Assembly: GCF_900101265.1 (NCBI RefSeq)
Contig: NZ_FMZS01000002.1
Coordinates: forward strand, 372,001 to 436,000
Length of the DNA stretch: 64,000 nucleotides
Direction of reading: 5' to 3'
Source: Massilia sp. PDC64
GTDB taxonomy: Bacteria > Pseudomonadota > Gammaproteobacteria > Burkholderiales > Burkholderiaceae_D
Translations under genes and position numbers: made by a program
Notes under the pieces: model-generated
Databases searched by the model: none
What the model was told of the DNA's origin: nothing
The model's input: the letters and a program-made list of their open reading frames with translations, nothing else
Part shown: positions 47,146 through 55,940 of the stretch, one piece after another
How positions within the stretch are numbered: the first letter of the stretch is position 1
How the letters are laid out: each line of letters opens with the position of its first letter

Positions 47146-48042
47146 TCAGCGCAGCAGGGCCGTCAGCGCGAACAGGCGCGCCATCCGCATCCACCCGAGC
47201 ACGAGCACGACGAGCTGGGCCAGCACGACGGCGCCGGCGGTACCGGCGGTCCCCAGCGCCGGCACGTGTACGCGCGCGAACGCGAGCAGTGCGGCCACGA
47301 CGAGACCGGCCGCGGTGATGCCGAGATACGTGCCCAGCAGCGCCAGCGGCCGGCGCACCAGCTGGCCGCAGCCGCGCCACCACGCGCCGATGGCGGACGT
47401 GCGGCGGCGGTCGGCGGCCAGCATGGCGCGGCCGATGTCGACCGTCGCGTGGGCCAGCAGGAGCAGGACGACGGTCGCCAGCGTGGCCAGGTGCGACGCG
47501 CGTTCGGCGTCGGTTTCGAGCACCGCCGTCTCGGCAACCTGGCCCGCCAGGTGGTGGGCCGAACTGCCCACCAGTCCGGCCACGCCGAGCGGTACGATCG
47601 ACCACGCCAGCATGCGAGCCATGCGCGGGTAGCATTGCGCACCCGCGGCCAGCAGCGCGCCCGATGCGAGCGGTTGCGGCGCACGCGCGGCGGCGAGGGC
47701 CATGCCGGCCAGCAGCGGCGACAGCAGCAACGTCAGCACCAGCGCGACGAGGCTGCCCGCGCCCAGTGCCGGCGCATACCGTTCGCGCGCGGCGTGCAGG
47801 ATGTCGGCGTACGCGATCATGTCGAGGCGCTCGGCGAGACGCGCCGCGTACACGGAGTGATCGAGGCTGGCGGACAGCAGCTCCCACACGGGCAGCGCGG
47901 CGACGACGGTCGGCAGCAGCAGGAGCACGGCCCACCACAGCAGCAAGCGCCATTGCAGACTGGCGCGCGCCGCCTGGAGCACGCCGTGCGGGCCGCGGGC
48001 GGTCGGTGCGAGGGAAGGAGGCGTGAGCGTTTCGGTCGTCAT
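47146..48042 (-). CDS. Integral membrane protein linked to the M1 peptidase
   Basis: This 298-aa protein is read from MTTETLTPPSLAPTARG, overlapping the peptidase stop (ATGA). It has about five or six hydrophobic helices: LLLWWAVLLLLPTVVAALPV, LGAGSLVALVLTLLLSPLLA, LATLATVVLLLLAHATV, LLGTYLGITAAGLVVAALLA and TAGAVVLAQLVVLVLGW. Charged loops separate them. The layout resembles a small transporter or assembly factor, but I do not recognise the family. Translation coupling suggests that the peptidase and the membrane protein work together. Confidence 0.75.
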   Translation of the reverse strand: MTTETLTPPSLAPTARGPHGVLQAARASLQWRLLLWWAVLLLLPTVVAALPVWELLSASLDHSVYAARLAERLDMIAYADILHAARERYAPALGAGSLVALVLTLLLSPLLAGMALAAARAPQPLASGALLAAGAQCYPRMARMLAWSIVPLGVAGLVGSSAHHLAGQVAETAVLETDAERASHLATLATVVLLLLAHATVDIGRAMLAADRRRTSAIGAWWRGCGQLVRRPLALLGTYLGITAAGLVVAALLAFARVHVPALGTAGTAGAVVLAQLVVLVLGWMRMARLFALTALLR

Positions 48043-50165
48043 AAGGTGGCGATCAGGGCAAGGAGGTAGTTGACGACGGCGGTGAATTCGAGGCCCCAGC
48101 GGTGCGATGCGCGCGTGTCCGGGTCGAGCGTGCGGCTGTCGTCGAGCTTGTTCACGTCCAGGTAGTGCAGCCGCTGCGGATCCAGTTCTGCGGAGATGGC
48201 CTTCGCCGGCTTTGTCCACGTGAACTTGTGCCAGCGTTCGTCGGCCTCCCAGCGGGCGGTCTCGGTGCTGCCGTCGGCGAACTTCACGACGAGCGTCTGC
48301 GGCACCGGCGCGCCGTGGCGGCGGACCGTGACTTCCGTGCGGTACGGGTACGGGCCGGTGCCGTCCGGATGCGTCTTGCGCCATGCCGCGCGTGCCGCCT
48401 CGATGCGCTTGTCGACGGCCGACTGGCTCGCATGTGCGCCCGGGACCGGCACCTGCTCCGTGCTCGTGAGGTCGGCGATGCTGTCGTCGACGCGGGACAC
48501 GGCGTAGACCTGGCGGTCGAACGCGTCCTCGATGACGGCGCGCTGGCCCGTCACCTCGGCGAGCGTTTCGCGCAGGTCGGCGGTGCTCGGGTGGCGGAAC
48601 TTCCAGCGCCGGTAGTATTCCCTGAACGCGCGCTCCATCGGCGCGCGGCCGATGCGCGCTTCCAGGTCGCGCATCAGGATCGCCGTGCGCGTGTAGACGG
48701 GACCGATGTCCTGCAGGCGGTGCCACGCGTTGGCGCCGGGCGGGTCGGCCGGGTCGTGCCGTGGCGTCGCGGCGCGTTCGGCGTCGAAGGTCGGGTAGCC
48801 GGGTGCGAAGCCGAGCCGGCGGAGCAGCGGCGTCGCGATCCAGGCGAGCTGGCCCTGGTCGCGCATCATGCGGTTGTCCCAGTATTCGTTGAGGCCTTCG
48901 TCCAGCAGCGGTTCCTCGAATTCGTTCGACGCGAGCAGGCCGTAGAAATAGCCGTGGCCGAATTCGTGGATGGTGACGAAGGCGAGGGCGAACTGGTTCG
49001 CCGTGCGCGGTTCGACGGTCCGGTAGGCCTCGGCCGTGAAGAACGTCGGGTATTCCATGCCGGCCGCTTCCTCCGCGTTGTAGGGCGGGATCACGATGGT
49101 CAGCGTCTTGTACGGATATGGACCCAGCGTGTTCGAGAAGTACGTCAGCGATTCTTTTGCCGCCTTCAGCGCGGGCGCCGCGCTGGCCGCGAATTCGGGC
49201 GGGTACAGCACGGTCACCGTCACGGGCGGGCTGCCGGGGCCGGACCACGTGTCGACGAGCGGCTTCGCGGTCTGGTTGTCCGCCGTCCAGGCGAAGTCGT
49301 GGACGTCGCCCTGCACGAAGCGCCACGTGCGCATGCCGTCCCTGTCGACGGGTGCCCCGGCCGGTTCGCCCGTCGCGCCGACCGTGTAGTCGCGCGGGAC
49401 GGTGAGCTTCACGTCGTAGCTGCCGAAGTCCGCGTAGAACTCGGAATTCAGGTGGTACTCGTGCACGTTCCAGCGCGCGGCCTGTGCCCCCCGTTCTCCC
49501 GGCAGTTCCAGCACGCCGATCTTCGGGAACCACTGGGCCACGAGGTGGAACGTGCCGAAGTACCCGGCCCGTGCGACGACGCGCGGCAGTTGCGTGACGA
49601 AGTCGATGTCGAGCGTCGTCGATGCGCCCGGTGCGACGGCCTGCGGCAGGTCGAAGCGCACGACGGTGCGGTCCGTCGCCGGCCCGTTGTCGGGATGGAC
49701 GAAGGTCCACGGCACGCCAGCGCTGCCTTGCGCGACGCGGCGCAGGGCGATGTGGCCCCACGCATCCTTGATGTCGACGCCCGAGCGGAAGGTGCCGTCG
49801 CGCTCGCGCCGCTCCGTGAAATACGTGCTGCCCGCGCTTTCGAACGCGTTCATGTACAGGTGCAGGTAGACCCTGCTGACGGCGACGTTGCTGCGGTTGC
49901 GCCACGTGAGCCGCTCGCGGCCCGTGACCGTGTGTTTGACCGGGTCGAGCGTGGCGGCGATGTCGTAATGGACGACGCGGTCCGACAGCGTGGGTTCGCG
50001 GCCCGTGCGCGGCCCGCGCCAGGCGTCGGGGCTGCTGGGCACGCGCACGGCGGCGGCATCGGGCGGGGCGAGGGCGATGCCGTCGGACGCAGGTGCGGCC
50101 CACACGGCGCCCGCCAGCAGGAGCACGGCGGCGAGGGCGAGGCGAAATCGGAAACGAGGAAGCAT
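48039..50165 (-). CDS. M1-family metallopeptidase, secreted
   Basis: This 708-aa protein has a signal peptide (LALAAVLLLAGAVWAA). The zinc motif is HEFGH in TIHEFGHGYF, with the downstream Glu in EPLLDEGLNEYWD. GMEYP takes the position of the exopeptidase GAMEN motif. Such proteins remove N-terminal residues from peptides in the periplasm. The C-terminus includes a β-rich domain (RTEVTVRRHGAPVPQTLVVKF) and a hydrophobic end (VVNYLLALIATL) that could anchor it. It is translationally coupled to the membrane protein gene. Confidence 0.9.
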   Translation of the reverse strand: MLPRFRFRLALAAVLLLAGAVWAAPASDGIALAPPDAAAVRVPSSPDAWRGPRTGREPTLSDRVVHYDIAATLDPVKHTVTGRERLTWRNRSNVAVSRVYLHLYMNAFESAGSTYFTERRERDGTFRSGVDIKDAWGHIALRRVAQGSAGVPWTFVHPDNGPATDRTVVRFDLPQAVAPGASTTLDIDFVTQLPRVVARAGYFGTFHLVAQWFPKIGVLELPGERGAQAARWNVHEYHLNSEFYADFGSYDVKLTVPRDYTVGATGEPAGAPVDRDGMRTWRFVQGDVHDFAWTADNQTAKPLVDTWSGPGSPPVTVTVLYPPEFAASAAPALKAAKESLTYFSNTLGPYPYKTLTIVIPPYNAEEAAGMEYPTFFTAEAYRTVEPRTANQFALAFVTIHEFGHGYFYGLLASNEFEEPLLDEGLNEYWDNRMMRDQGQLAWIATPLLRRLGFAPGYPTFDAERAATPRHDPADPPGANAWHRLQDIGPVYTRTAILMRDLEARIGRAPMERAFREYYRRWKFRHPSTADLRETLAEVTGQRAVIEDAFDRQVYAVSRVDDSIADLTSTEQVPVPGAHASQSAVDKRIEAARAAWRKTHPDGTGPYPYRTEVTVRRHGAPVPQTLVVKFADGSTETARWEADERWHKFTWTKPAKAISAELDPQRLHYLDVNKLDDSRTLDPDTRASHRWGLEFTAVVNYLLALIATL

Positions 50166-50213
50166 GCGGGATCCCGGGCGTGGCTGTTATTTTTGTGCCC
50201 ACACTATACAGGT

Positions 50214-50219
50214 TATAAT
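50214..50219 (+). promoter_or_regulatory. -10 element of btuB
   Basis: TATAAT lies directly upstream of the riboswitch, about ten bases from its start. A matching -35 (TTTTTG or TTGTGC upstream) is only approximate. Confidence 0.5.
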
Positions 50220-50223
50220 CTCG

Positions 50224-50450
50224 GGGTTCTGGTGCCCGCGTGCGCGTCTGCGCATGCAGTTAAACGGGAAACACGAAGCGGCGTCGCCTCCGGCGGCGTG
50301 CCAACGTGTGCTGCCCCCGCAACGGTAAACAAGCGTCGCCGCATGGCGACAGGCCGCCCCGACGACCACTGTGCTTGCACAGGAAGGTGGGCCGGTCCGT
50401 CTTGGAGCCCGGAGACCGGCCAGACAGGGGAAGCCGGCGTCATGCCGCGC
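50224..50450 (+). ncRNA. Cobalamin riboswitch (B12 element)
   Basis: The sequence carries the usual B12-box elements in order: GGTGCC near the 5' end, AACGGGAAACACG, GCTGCCCCCGCAACGGTAA, CGACCACTGT, CAGGAAGG and GAGCCCGGAGACCGGCC. It lies in the leader of the downstream receptor gene, so adenosylcobalamin is expected to repress btuB. The downstream part (to 50509) may include the expression platform, as the start codon lies about 60 bp later. Confidence 0.92.
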
Positions 50451-50509
50451 TTTTGTGTACGCCGGCGTGCGGGGACGCTTGCCGGCGCCAAACGAACACT
50501 GAACATCCA

Positions 50510-52492
50510 ATGCATACTGCCGCCTCCACCCGCGGCGCGCCGGCTGTCAAGCCGATCGCGCTGGCCTGTGCCATCGTCCTGTCCTTCTCCACCGGCGCCG
50601 TGCGCGCCCAGGACGGCAACCCATCGACTGTCGTGATCACCGGTTCCCGTTTCCCGAGCGTGGAAACCCTGCGCCCGATCGGCGCCACCGTCATCACGCA
50701 GGACGACATCCGCCGCGCCGGCGTCAACGACGTGAACAGCGCGATCCGCAAGATCGGCGGCGTGTACGGCCGCCAGAGCCTGGACTCGTCGCCCGACTTC
50801 GCGCTCGACCTGCGCGGCTTCGGCACGAACAGCGCGCAGAACATGGTGATCATGGTCGACGGCGTGCGCCTGAACGAGAACGAACTGGCGAACACCGTGC
50901 TGTCGACGATCCCGATCGACACGGTCGAACGCATCGAGATCACGCGCGGCGGCGGCAGCGTGCTGTATGGCGAAGGCGCCACCGGTGGCGTCATCCAGAT
51001 CACGACGCGCCGCAACGTGGCTGGCGGCCTGCACGGCTCCGTGTTTGCGGAAGGCGGTTCGTTCCACGAGCACGACGTGCGCGCATCGCTGTCGCAGACG
51101 GCCGGTAACGTCAGCGCCGACATCGCCGTCGCGCGCCAGGGTTCCAATAACTACCGCCGCAACAGCGATTTCGACCAGACGACGGCCTCGCTCAACGTGC
51201 AGACCCGCTTCACGGGCGGCCGCGCCGGCATCCACGTCGAAAGCGCGCGCCAGGATTCGCGCCTTCCCGGCTCGCTGTCGCTGGCCCAGTTCGACGCGGA
51301 CCCGCGCCAGGCATCGACGCCGAACGATTTCGGTTCGCTGAACACGGACCGCGCGAACGTCTTCGCCGAGTACCGCCTGGGCGCGGTCGACCTGGCCGCG
51401 GACCTGTCGCACCGCGAGCGCAACGTGCGTTCGAACTACCTGTCCTTCGGCTCGAACAATGCGTACGATGGCCGCCAGGACCAGTTCTCGCCGCGCGCCC
51501 GCTGGCTGTCCGACGTGGGCGGCATGCTGAACGAACTGGTGGGCGGCGTGGACGTCACGCGCTGGAAGCGCAAGACGACGGCCTCGTTCTCGAGCGCCGA
51601 CGCGAGCCAGTCGTCGAAGGCCGTGTACCTGCGCGACGAGCTGCGCTTCGACCCGGCCCACGACGGCCGCATCGCCCTCGGCGCACGCCACGAGAACTTC
51701 GACAAGAGCGTCGTGGACGTCGTGGGCGGCGTCGCGCCGGAAGACCGCTCGCAGTCGCAGAACGCGTGGGAAGCGCAGGCCAGCTATCGCGTGCACCCGC
51801 TCGTCGAGGTGTATGCGAAGGCGGGGCAGAGCTACCGCGTGGCGAACGTCGACGAGAACGGCTACCGTTCCAGCGCCGACATCCTGAAGGCGCAGACGTC
51901 GCACGACCTCGAACTGGGCACCACGTTGCGTCACGCGCCGGGCGACGACAGCCGCACGTTGACGGCCCGCGTGTTCCGCCATCGCCTGAACAACGAGATT
52001 TTTTATGACCCGACCCTGAACGGCGGCTGGGGCGCGAACACGAACCTCGATCCGACGGAGCGCAAGGGCTTCGAGATCGATGCCGAGGCCGCGCTGGCTG
52101 CCGGCTGGCGCGCGAGCGCGCACCTGCAGCACGTGATCGCGCACTTCACGGACGGCCCGAACGCCGGCCGCGAACTGGTACTCGTGCCGAAGAACGTCGT
52201 GACCGCGCGCCTCGCATGGGTGCCGGGCAACGGCCAGTCGGCCGATATCGGCGCACAATGGGTCGACAGCCAGCGTTACGGCGATGACTTCAGCAACAAG
52301 TGCGGCGCGCGCATCCCGTCGTACACGACGCTCGATGCACGCTACAGCATCAAGCTGGGCGCGTGGGAAGTCGCGGCGACGGGGCTGAACCTGGCGGACC
52401 GTCATTACTTCAGCAATGCGTTCTCGTGCAAGGGCGGTATCTACCCGAGCGACGGGCGTCAACTGAAACTGTCGGCACGTTACGACTTCTGA
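50510..52492 (+). CDS. btuB: TonB-dependent vitamin B12 receptor
   Basis: This 660-aa protein is read from MHTAASTRGAPAVKP. A signal peptide (IALACAIVLSFSTGAVRAQ) precedes the TonB box region (STVVITGSRFP), the plug (VNDVNSAIRKIGGVYGR, GGSVLYGEGATGGVIQI) and the β-barrel, ending in SARYDF with the terminal Phe of outer membrane proteins. It imports cobalamin or related corrinoids. The upstream riboswitch makes the substrate call strong. The earlier frame from 50306 runs through the riboswitch and is not coding. Confidence 0.95.
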   Translation: MHTAASTRGAPAVKPIALACAIVLSFSTGAVRAQDGNPSTVVITGSRFPSVETLRPIGATVITQDDIRRAGVNDVNSAIRKIGGVYGRQSLDSSPDFALDLRGFGTNSAQNMVIMVDGVRLNENELANTVLSTIPIDTVERIEITRGGGSVLYGEGATGGVIQITTRRNVAGGLHGSVFAEGGSFHEHDVRASLSQTAGNVSADIAVARQGSNNYRRNSDFDQTTASLNVQTRFTGGRAGIHVESARQDSRLPGSLSLAQFDADPRQASTPNDFGSLNTDRANVFAEYRLGAVDLAADLSHRERNVRSNYLSFGSNNAYDGRQDQFSPRARWLSDVGGMLNELVGGVDVTRWKRKTTASFSSADASQSSKAVYLRDELRFDPAHDGRIALGARHENFDKSVVDVVGGVAPEDRSQSQNAWEAQASYRVHPLVEVYAKAGQSYRVANVDENGYRSSADILKAQTSHDLELGTTLRHAPGDDSRTLTARVFRHRLNNEIFYDPTLNGGWGANTNLDPTERKGFEIDAEAALAAGWRASAHLQHVIAHFTDGPNAGRELVLVPKNVVTARLAWVPGNGQSADIGAQWVDSQRYGDDFSNKCGARIPSYTTLDARYSIKLGAWEVAATGLNLADRHYFSNAFSCKGGIYPSDGRQLKLSARYDF

Positions 52493-52608
52493 CCCCGGTG
52501 TTGGTTACGACGGTAACCAATTGCAATAAATAAGCCCGGTCTAAGGCTGGCGGCCGAAAAAGTGGTAATCTCGCGGACGTTCGCTTAACCAATCCAAGAA
52601 GGAAAACT

Positions 52609-53271
52609 ATGCGCTCCCTGCGTTTTGCCCTGCTCGCCACCGTCCTCGCCGCCAGCACCGCTTTCGCTTCGCCGACCGACCCGAAGAGCGGTGTCGAGTA
52701 CGTGACGCTCGCTCAGCCGCAACCGGTGCAGGCCACGGGTAAAAAGGTCGAGGTGATCGAGTTCTTCATGTACCACTGCCCGCACTGCAACGCGCTGGAA
52801 CCGCAGCTCGAACAGTGGGTCAAAAAGCAGGGCGACAACATCGTGTTCAAGCGCATCCACCTGCCGGCGTCGGGCCCCAACGATCCGGAAGCGCACCTGC
52901 GCCTGACCTTGGAAGCGCTGGGCAAGGCCGAAGAGTTCCAGGCTAAGGTCTTCAAGGCCTGGCACGTGGATCACCTGCGCCTGAACACGGACGCAGCCAT
53001 CATCGACTGGGCGTCGAAGAATGGTCTCGACCGCAACAAGTTCCTGGAAGCCTGGAACTCGTTCGGCGTGACGACGAAGCTGCGTCGCCTGCAGCAGATC
53101 GCCACCGACTACAAGGTCGACAGCGTGCCGACCATCATCATCGACGGCAAGTACCAGACGTCGCCGGCGATGGTCTACAATTCGGTCAAGACCCAGAGCG
53201 AGCCGGTCCTGTTCGGGGCCACGCTGCAAGTGATGGACGCCCTGGTCGCGAAAGCAGCCAAGTCGAAATAA
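52609..53271 (+). CDS. dsbA: Thiol:disulfide interchange protein DsbA, copy 1
   Basis: This 220-aa protein has a signal peptide (LRFALLATVLAASTAFA). The redox site is CPHC in FFMYHCPHCNALE, the usual DsbA dipeptide, and the cis-Pro region is VDSVPTIIIDG. It oxidises cysteine pairs in exported proteins. GAAGGAAAAC precedes the ATG. It is followed by a small membrane protein and a second DsbA-type protein. Confidence 0.95.
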   Translation: MRSLRFALLATVLAASTAFASPTDPKSGVEYVTLAQPQPVQATGKKVEVIEFFMYHCPHCNALEPQLEQWVKKQGDNIVFKRIHLPASGPNDPEAHLRLTLEALGKAEEFQAKVFKAWHVDHLRLNTDAAIIDWASKNGLDRNKFLEAWNSFGVTTKLRRLQQIATDYKVDSVPTIIIDGKYQTSPAMVYNSVKTQSEPVLFGATLQVMDALVAKAAKSK

Positions 53272-53292
53272 GCAAAGGTAGAAAACAGCGCA

Positions 53293-53625
53293 ATGAGTGA
53301 TGTCGAAGGCAAGATCCTGAGGATGTACGACAAGTCCAAGCCGGACGAGGAACATCTGTTTGATTCGAGTAACTGGAACCACGCGGCCTGGGTCCTCGTG
53401 GTCGTGCTCGCGGGACTTGTTTTCTGGCTTGCCATTGCGCTGGTGAACGCCGAAAACCAGCGCAACGCGCTGATGACGAATCGGTGCCCGGACCCCGTGT
53501 TCAAGGGCGAAATCGACCGTCAATGTCTGCTGACCGTGCATTCGCGCGAGCATTGGTGGGAACACCTGTGGTACGCGATGCGCCACGTGAAGCCGGAACC
53601 CCCGGCACCGGTCGGGCGTCGATAA
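53293..53625 (+). CDS. Small single-span membrane protein between two dsbA genes
   Basis: This 110-aa protein has one transmembrane helix (AAWVLVVVLAGLVFWLAIALV, about residues 31-51) and a periplasm-facing segment with two cysteines (RCPDPVF and QCLLTV). The C-terminus is rich in Trp, Arg and Pro. No family is recognised. Position between the two DsbA genes and the pair of cysteines suggest it is a redox client or partner. There are no other known motifs. Confidence 0.65.
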   Translation: MSDVEGKILRMYDKSKPDEEHLFDSSNWNHAAWVLVVVLAGLVFWLAIALVNAENQRNALMTNRCPDPVFKGEIDRQCLLTVHSREHWWEHLWYAMRHVKPEPPAPVGRR

Positions 53626-53677
53626 TTCCTTGAAGAAATGGTAACCTTCAGGTTTCCCATGACCTGAAGGAATGCCC

Positions 53678-54346
53678 ATGCACCTCCTGCGTGCCGCCGG
53701 CCTCGGCCTGCTGCTGTCCCTGTCGGTGTCTCTCGCCTGTGCGTCGCCTGCCGTCCCGCAGAATGGCGTCGACTATGCCACGCTCGCCCGTCCGCAATCT
53801 GTGCAGGCGAACGGCAACAAGGTCGAGGTCATCGAATTCTTCATGTACCACTGCCCGGTGTGCAATGCGCTGGAACCGTTACTTGAGGAGTGGATCAGGA
53901 AGGAGGGCGACCGCATCACGGTGCGCCGCATCCACTACCCGTCGACGGGACCGGCCGATCCGGAAGCGCACCTGTTCCTGACGCTCGAGGCGCTGGGCCG
54001 GCTCGGTGACATGCACGAGAAAGTGTTCAAGGCCGTGCACACGGACCATATCCGTTTGAACAAGGACGACGTCATCATCGATTGGGCGGCGAAGAACGGC
54101 ATCGACCGCGCGACTTTCCTGGAAGCGTGGAATTCGTTCGGCGTGACGACGCGCCTGCGCCAGCTCGAAAAAATCGCGGCCAACTACCAGGTCGATTCCG
54201 CGCCCACGCTCATCGTCGGCGGCCGTTTCCTGACGAATCCGGGCCTCTTGTCTCCCCAGATGCAGGGCGCCGACCGCGCAGACGTGTTCAAGGCCACGCT
54301 GCACGTGGCGGACAAGCTCGTCGACAAGGCTGCGAAAGGCCAATAA
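53678..54346 (+). CDS. DsbA-like thiol oxidoreductase, copy 2 (CPVC site)
   Basis: This 222-aa protein starts at ATG 53678, six bases after AAGGA. A signal peptide (LGLLLSLSVSLACA) is followed by near-complete similarity to copy 1, including VEVIEFFMYHCPVC. The dipeptide is Pro-Val in place of Pro-His, which is expected to change the redox potential toward a less oxidising thiol. cis-Pro region reads VDSAPTLIVGG. It ends four bases before the convergent RstB-like gene. Confidence 0.9.
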   Translation: MHLLRAAGLGLLLSLSVSLACASPAVPQNGVDYATLARPQSVQANGNKVEVIEFFMYHCPVCNALEPLLEEWIRKEGDRITVRRIHYPSTGPADPEAHLFLTLEALGRLGDMHEKVFKAVHTDHIRLNKDDVIIDWAAKNGIDRATFLEAWNSFGVTTRLRQLEKIAANYQVDSAPTLIVGGRFLTNPGLLSPQMQGADRADVFKATLHVADKLVDKAAKGQ

Positions 54347-54350
54347 CGGT

Positions 54351-55718
54351 TCAGGCGGACAGCACGCCGTCCGGCAGGCTGATCACGAAGCGGGCGCCGC
54401 CCAGCGCCGACTGCTCGACTTTCAGGTGCCCGCCATGCAGCGCGATCGCCTTGTGCGCGATCGACAGGCCGAGGCCGAAGCCGCCGGTGGCGCGGTCGCG
54501 GCTGCGGTCGAGGCGATAGAACGGTTCGAAGATGCGTTCCCGTTCCTCTTCGGGGATGCCCGGGCCGTCGTCCTCGACGGCGATCTCGATGCGGCAATCG
54601 TCGCGGCGCACGCGCAGCGCGACCTCGTGCGCCGCGTACTTCTGGGCATTGCGCAGCAGGTTGCCGATGGCGCGGCCGATGAGGCGGCGATCGCCGTCCA
54701 CGCTGCCCAGGCGCTCGCCCAGGTCCACGTGCAGCCGCTGCGGCCGCGGATGCAGGCCGTCCGTGCATTCGCGCAGCAGCGGTTCCAGTTCGAACAGGGC
54801 GCGCTGCGGGCCCTGGGCGCTGTCCAGCTTGCTCATCGACAGCAGTTCGTTGACGAGATCGTTCAACTCCGTCAGGTCGCCCTCCATCGCCGCGATGCGC
54901 TTGGACAAAGCGGGATCGCCCGCGCGCTCGGCCAGCAGTTCCAGCGCGAATTCCAGCCGCGCGATCGGCGTGCGGAGTTCGTGCGACACGGAGTGCAGCA
55001 GGTTCTTCTGCGCTTCCAGTAGCCCCTGGATCCGCTCGGCCATCGCATTGATGCGTTCGGCCAGCGGATAGACGGCATCCGCCGGCTTCAGGTTCGCCCG
55101 CGCCGACAGTTGCCCGGCGCCGAATTCGTCCGCCACGCGCGACAGCGTCTGCAACGCCTGCCAGTGCGAGCGCGACCACAGCGCAATCGGCACGAGCAGC
55201 GCCAGCGCCACGACGACGTAGCGCACCACTTCCATTGCGAGCGCCTGCCCGAGGTCGATCGGCAGGTTGTAGGCACGGATCGCTTCCTCGTTGCTGCCGA
55301 TGTAGCGGTCGCCGTGCAGGTCGACGCGCCGGAAGAACGCCTTGTGCTGCGGATCCAGCACGACCTCGCCCCGCTCCAGCGCCGCGTGCTGGCGGACAGG
55401 CAGGGCGGCGCGCGCCTGGTCCAGCGGAATCAGGTCGAAATGGGCTTCCGACACTTCGCGCACCTTGTTCAGGCGGCCCAGCCACTCGTCGGCCGGAGCG
55501 CGGTCGACATATTGCTCGAGCAGGAAGATCTGGGCCGATGCCTGGCGCCGCGCGATGTCGTCCAGTGGGTCGCCGAACAGGCGTGCGAAGACGAAATAAA
55601 TGACGAACGTCGCGGCCGTAATCGACAGCATGACGAGCACGAAGAAACGGAAGAACAGGCGATTCAAGCCGCTGTCCTCCGGTCGTGGCAAAGCTTCGGG
55701 CCTGGATTTGTCTTGCAC
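54351..55718 (-). CDS. RstB-like sensor histidine kinase
   Basis: This 455-aa protein has two transmembrane helices (FRFFVLVMLSITAATFVIY and VVRYVVVALALLVPIAL), a periplasmic sensor between them, HAMP (about residues 190-245), dimerisation/phosphoacceptor SHELRTPIARLEF, and HATPase_c with N-box and DDGPGIPEEERERIFEPFYR and GFGLGLSIAHKAIALHGG. The kinase probably phosphorylates the OmpR-type regulator at 59595, which lies on the same strand four genes away. The sensed signal is unknown. Confidence 0.9.
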   Translation of the reverse strand: MQDKSRPEALPRPEDSGLNRLFFRFFVLVMLSITAATFVIYFVFARLFGDPLDDIARRQASAQIFLLEQYVDRAPADEWLGRLNKVREVSEAHFDLIPLDQARAALPVRQHAALERGEVVLDPQHKAFFRRVDLHGDRYIGSNEEAIRAYNLPIDLGQALAMEVVRYVVVALALLVPIALWSRSHWQALQTLSRVADEFGAGQLSARANLKPADAVYPLAERINAMAERIQGLLEAQKNLLHSVSHELRTPIARLEFALELLAERAGDPALSKRIAAMEGDLTELNDLVNELLSMSKLDSAQGPQRALFELEPLLRECTDGLHPRPQRLHVDLGERLGSVDGDRRLIGRAIGNLLRNAQKYAAHEVALRVRRDDCRIEIAVEDDGPGIPEEERERIFEPFYRLDRSRDRATGGFGLGLSIAHKAIALHGGHLKVEQSALGGARFVISLPDGVLSA

Positions 55719-55940
55719 ATATCGAAATTGTATAGGAGCAATGATCTAAAAAACCATCCCTTACAAATTGAGGACAAATGCCCGACAGTCCGCGGATGAA
55801 GTTATTGCGCCTTGACCGTACGATGCACAGCATTGGGTTTTCCGTTTGGGTCCGCCCGATGCGCGAGAGAAGGCGGACCCTTTTTTTATTCGGGATGCGT
55901 GCCGGGCACACGGCGCCATCGTTTCCAGGAGAGGGAGAGT

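Noticed and set aside
50306..50509. N-terminal extension of the btuB frame
   Set aside because: It runs through the cobalamin riboswitch, and a signal peptide start is present at 50510.
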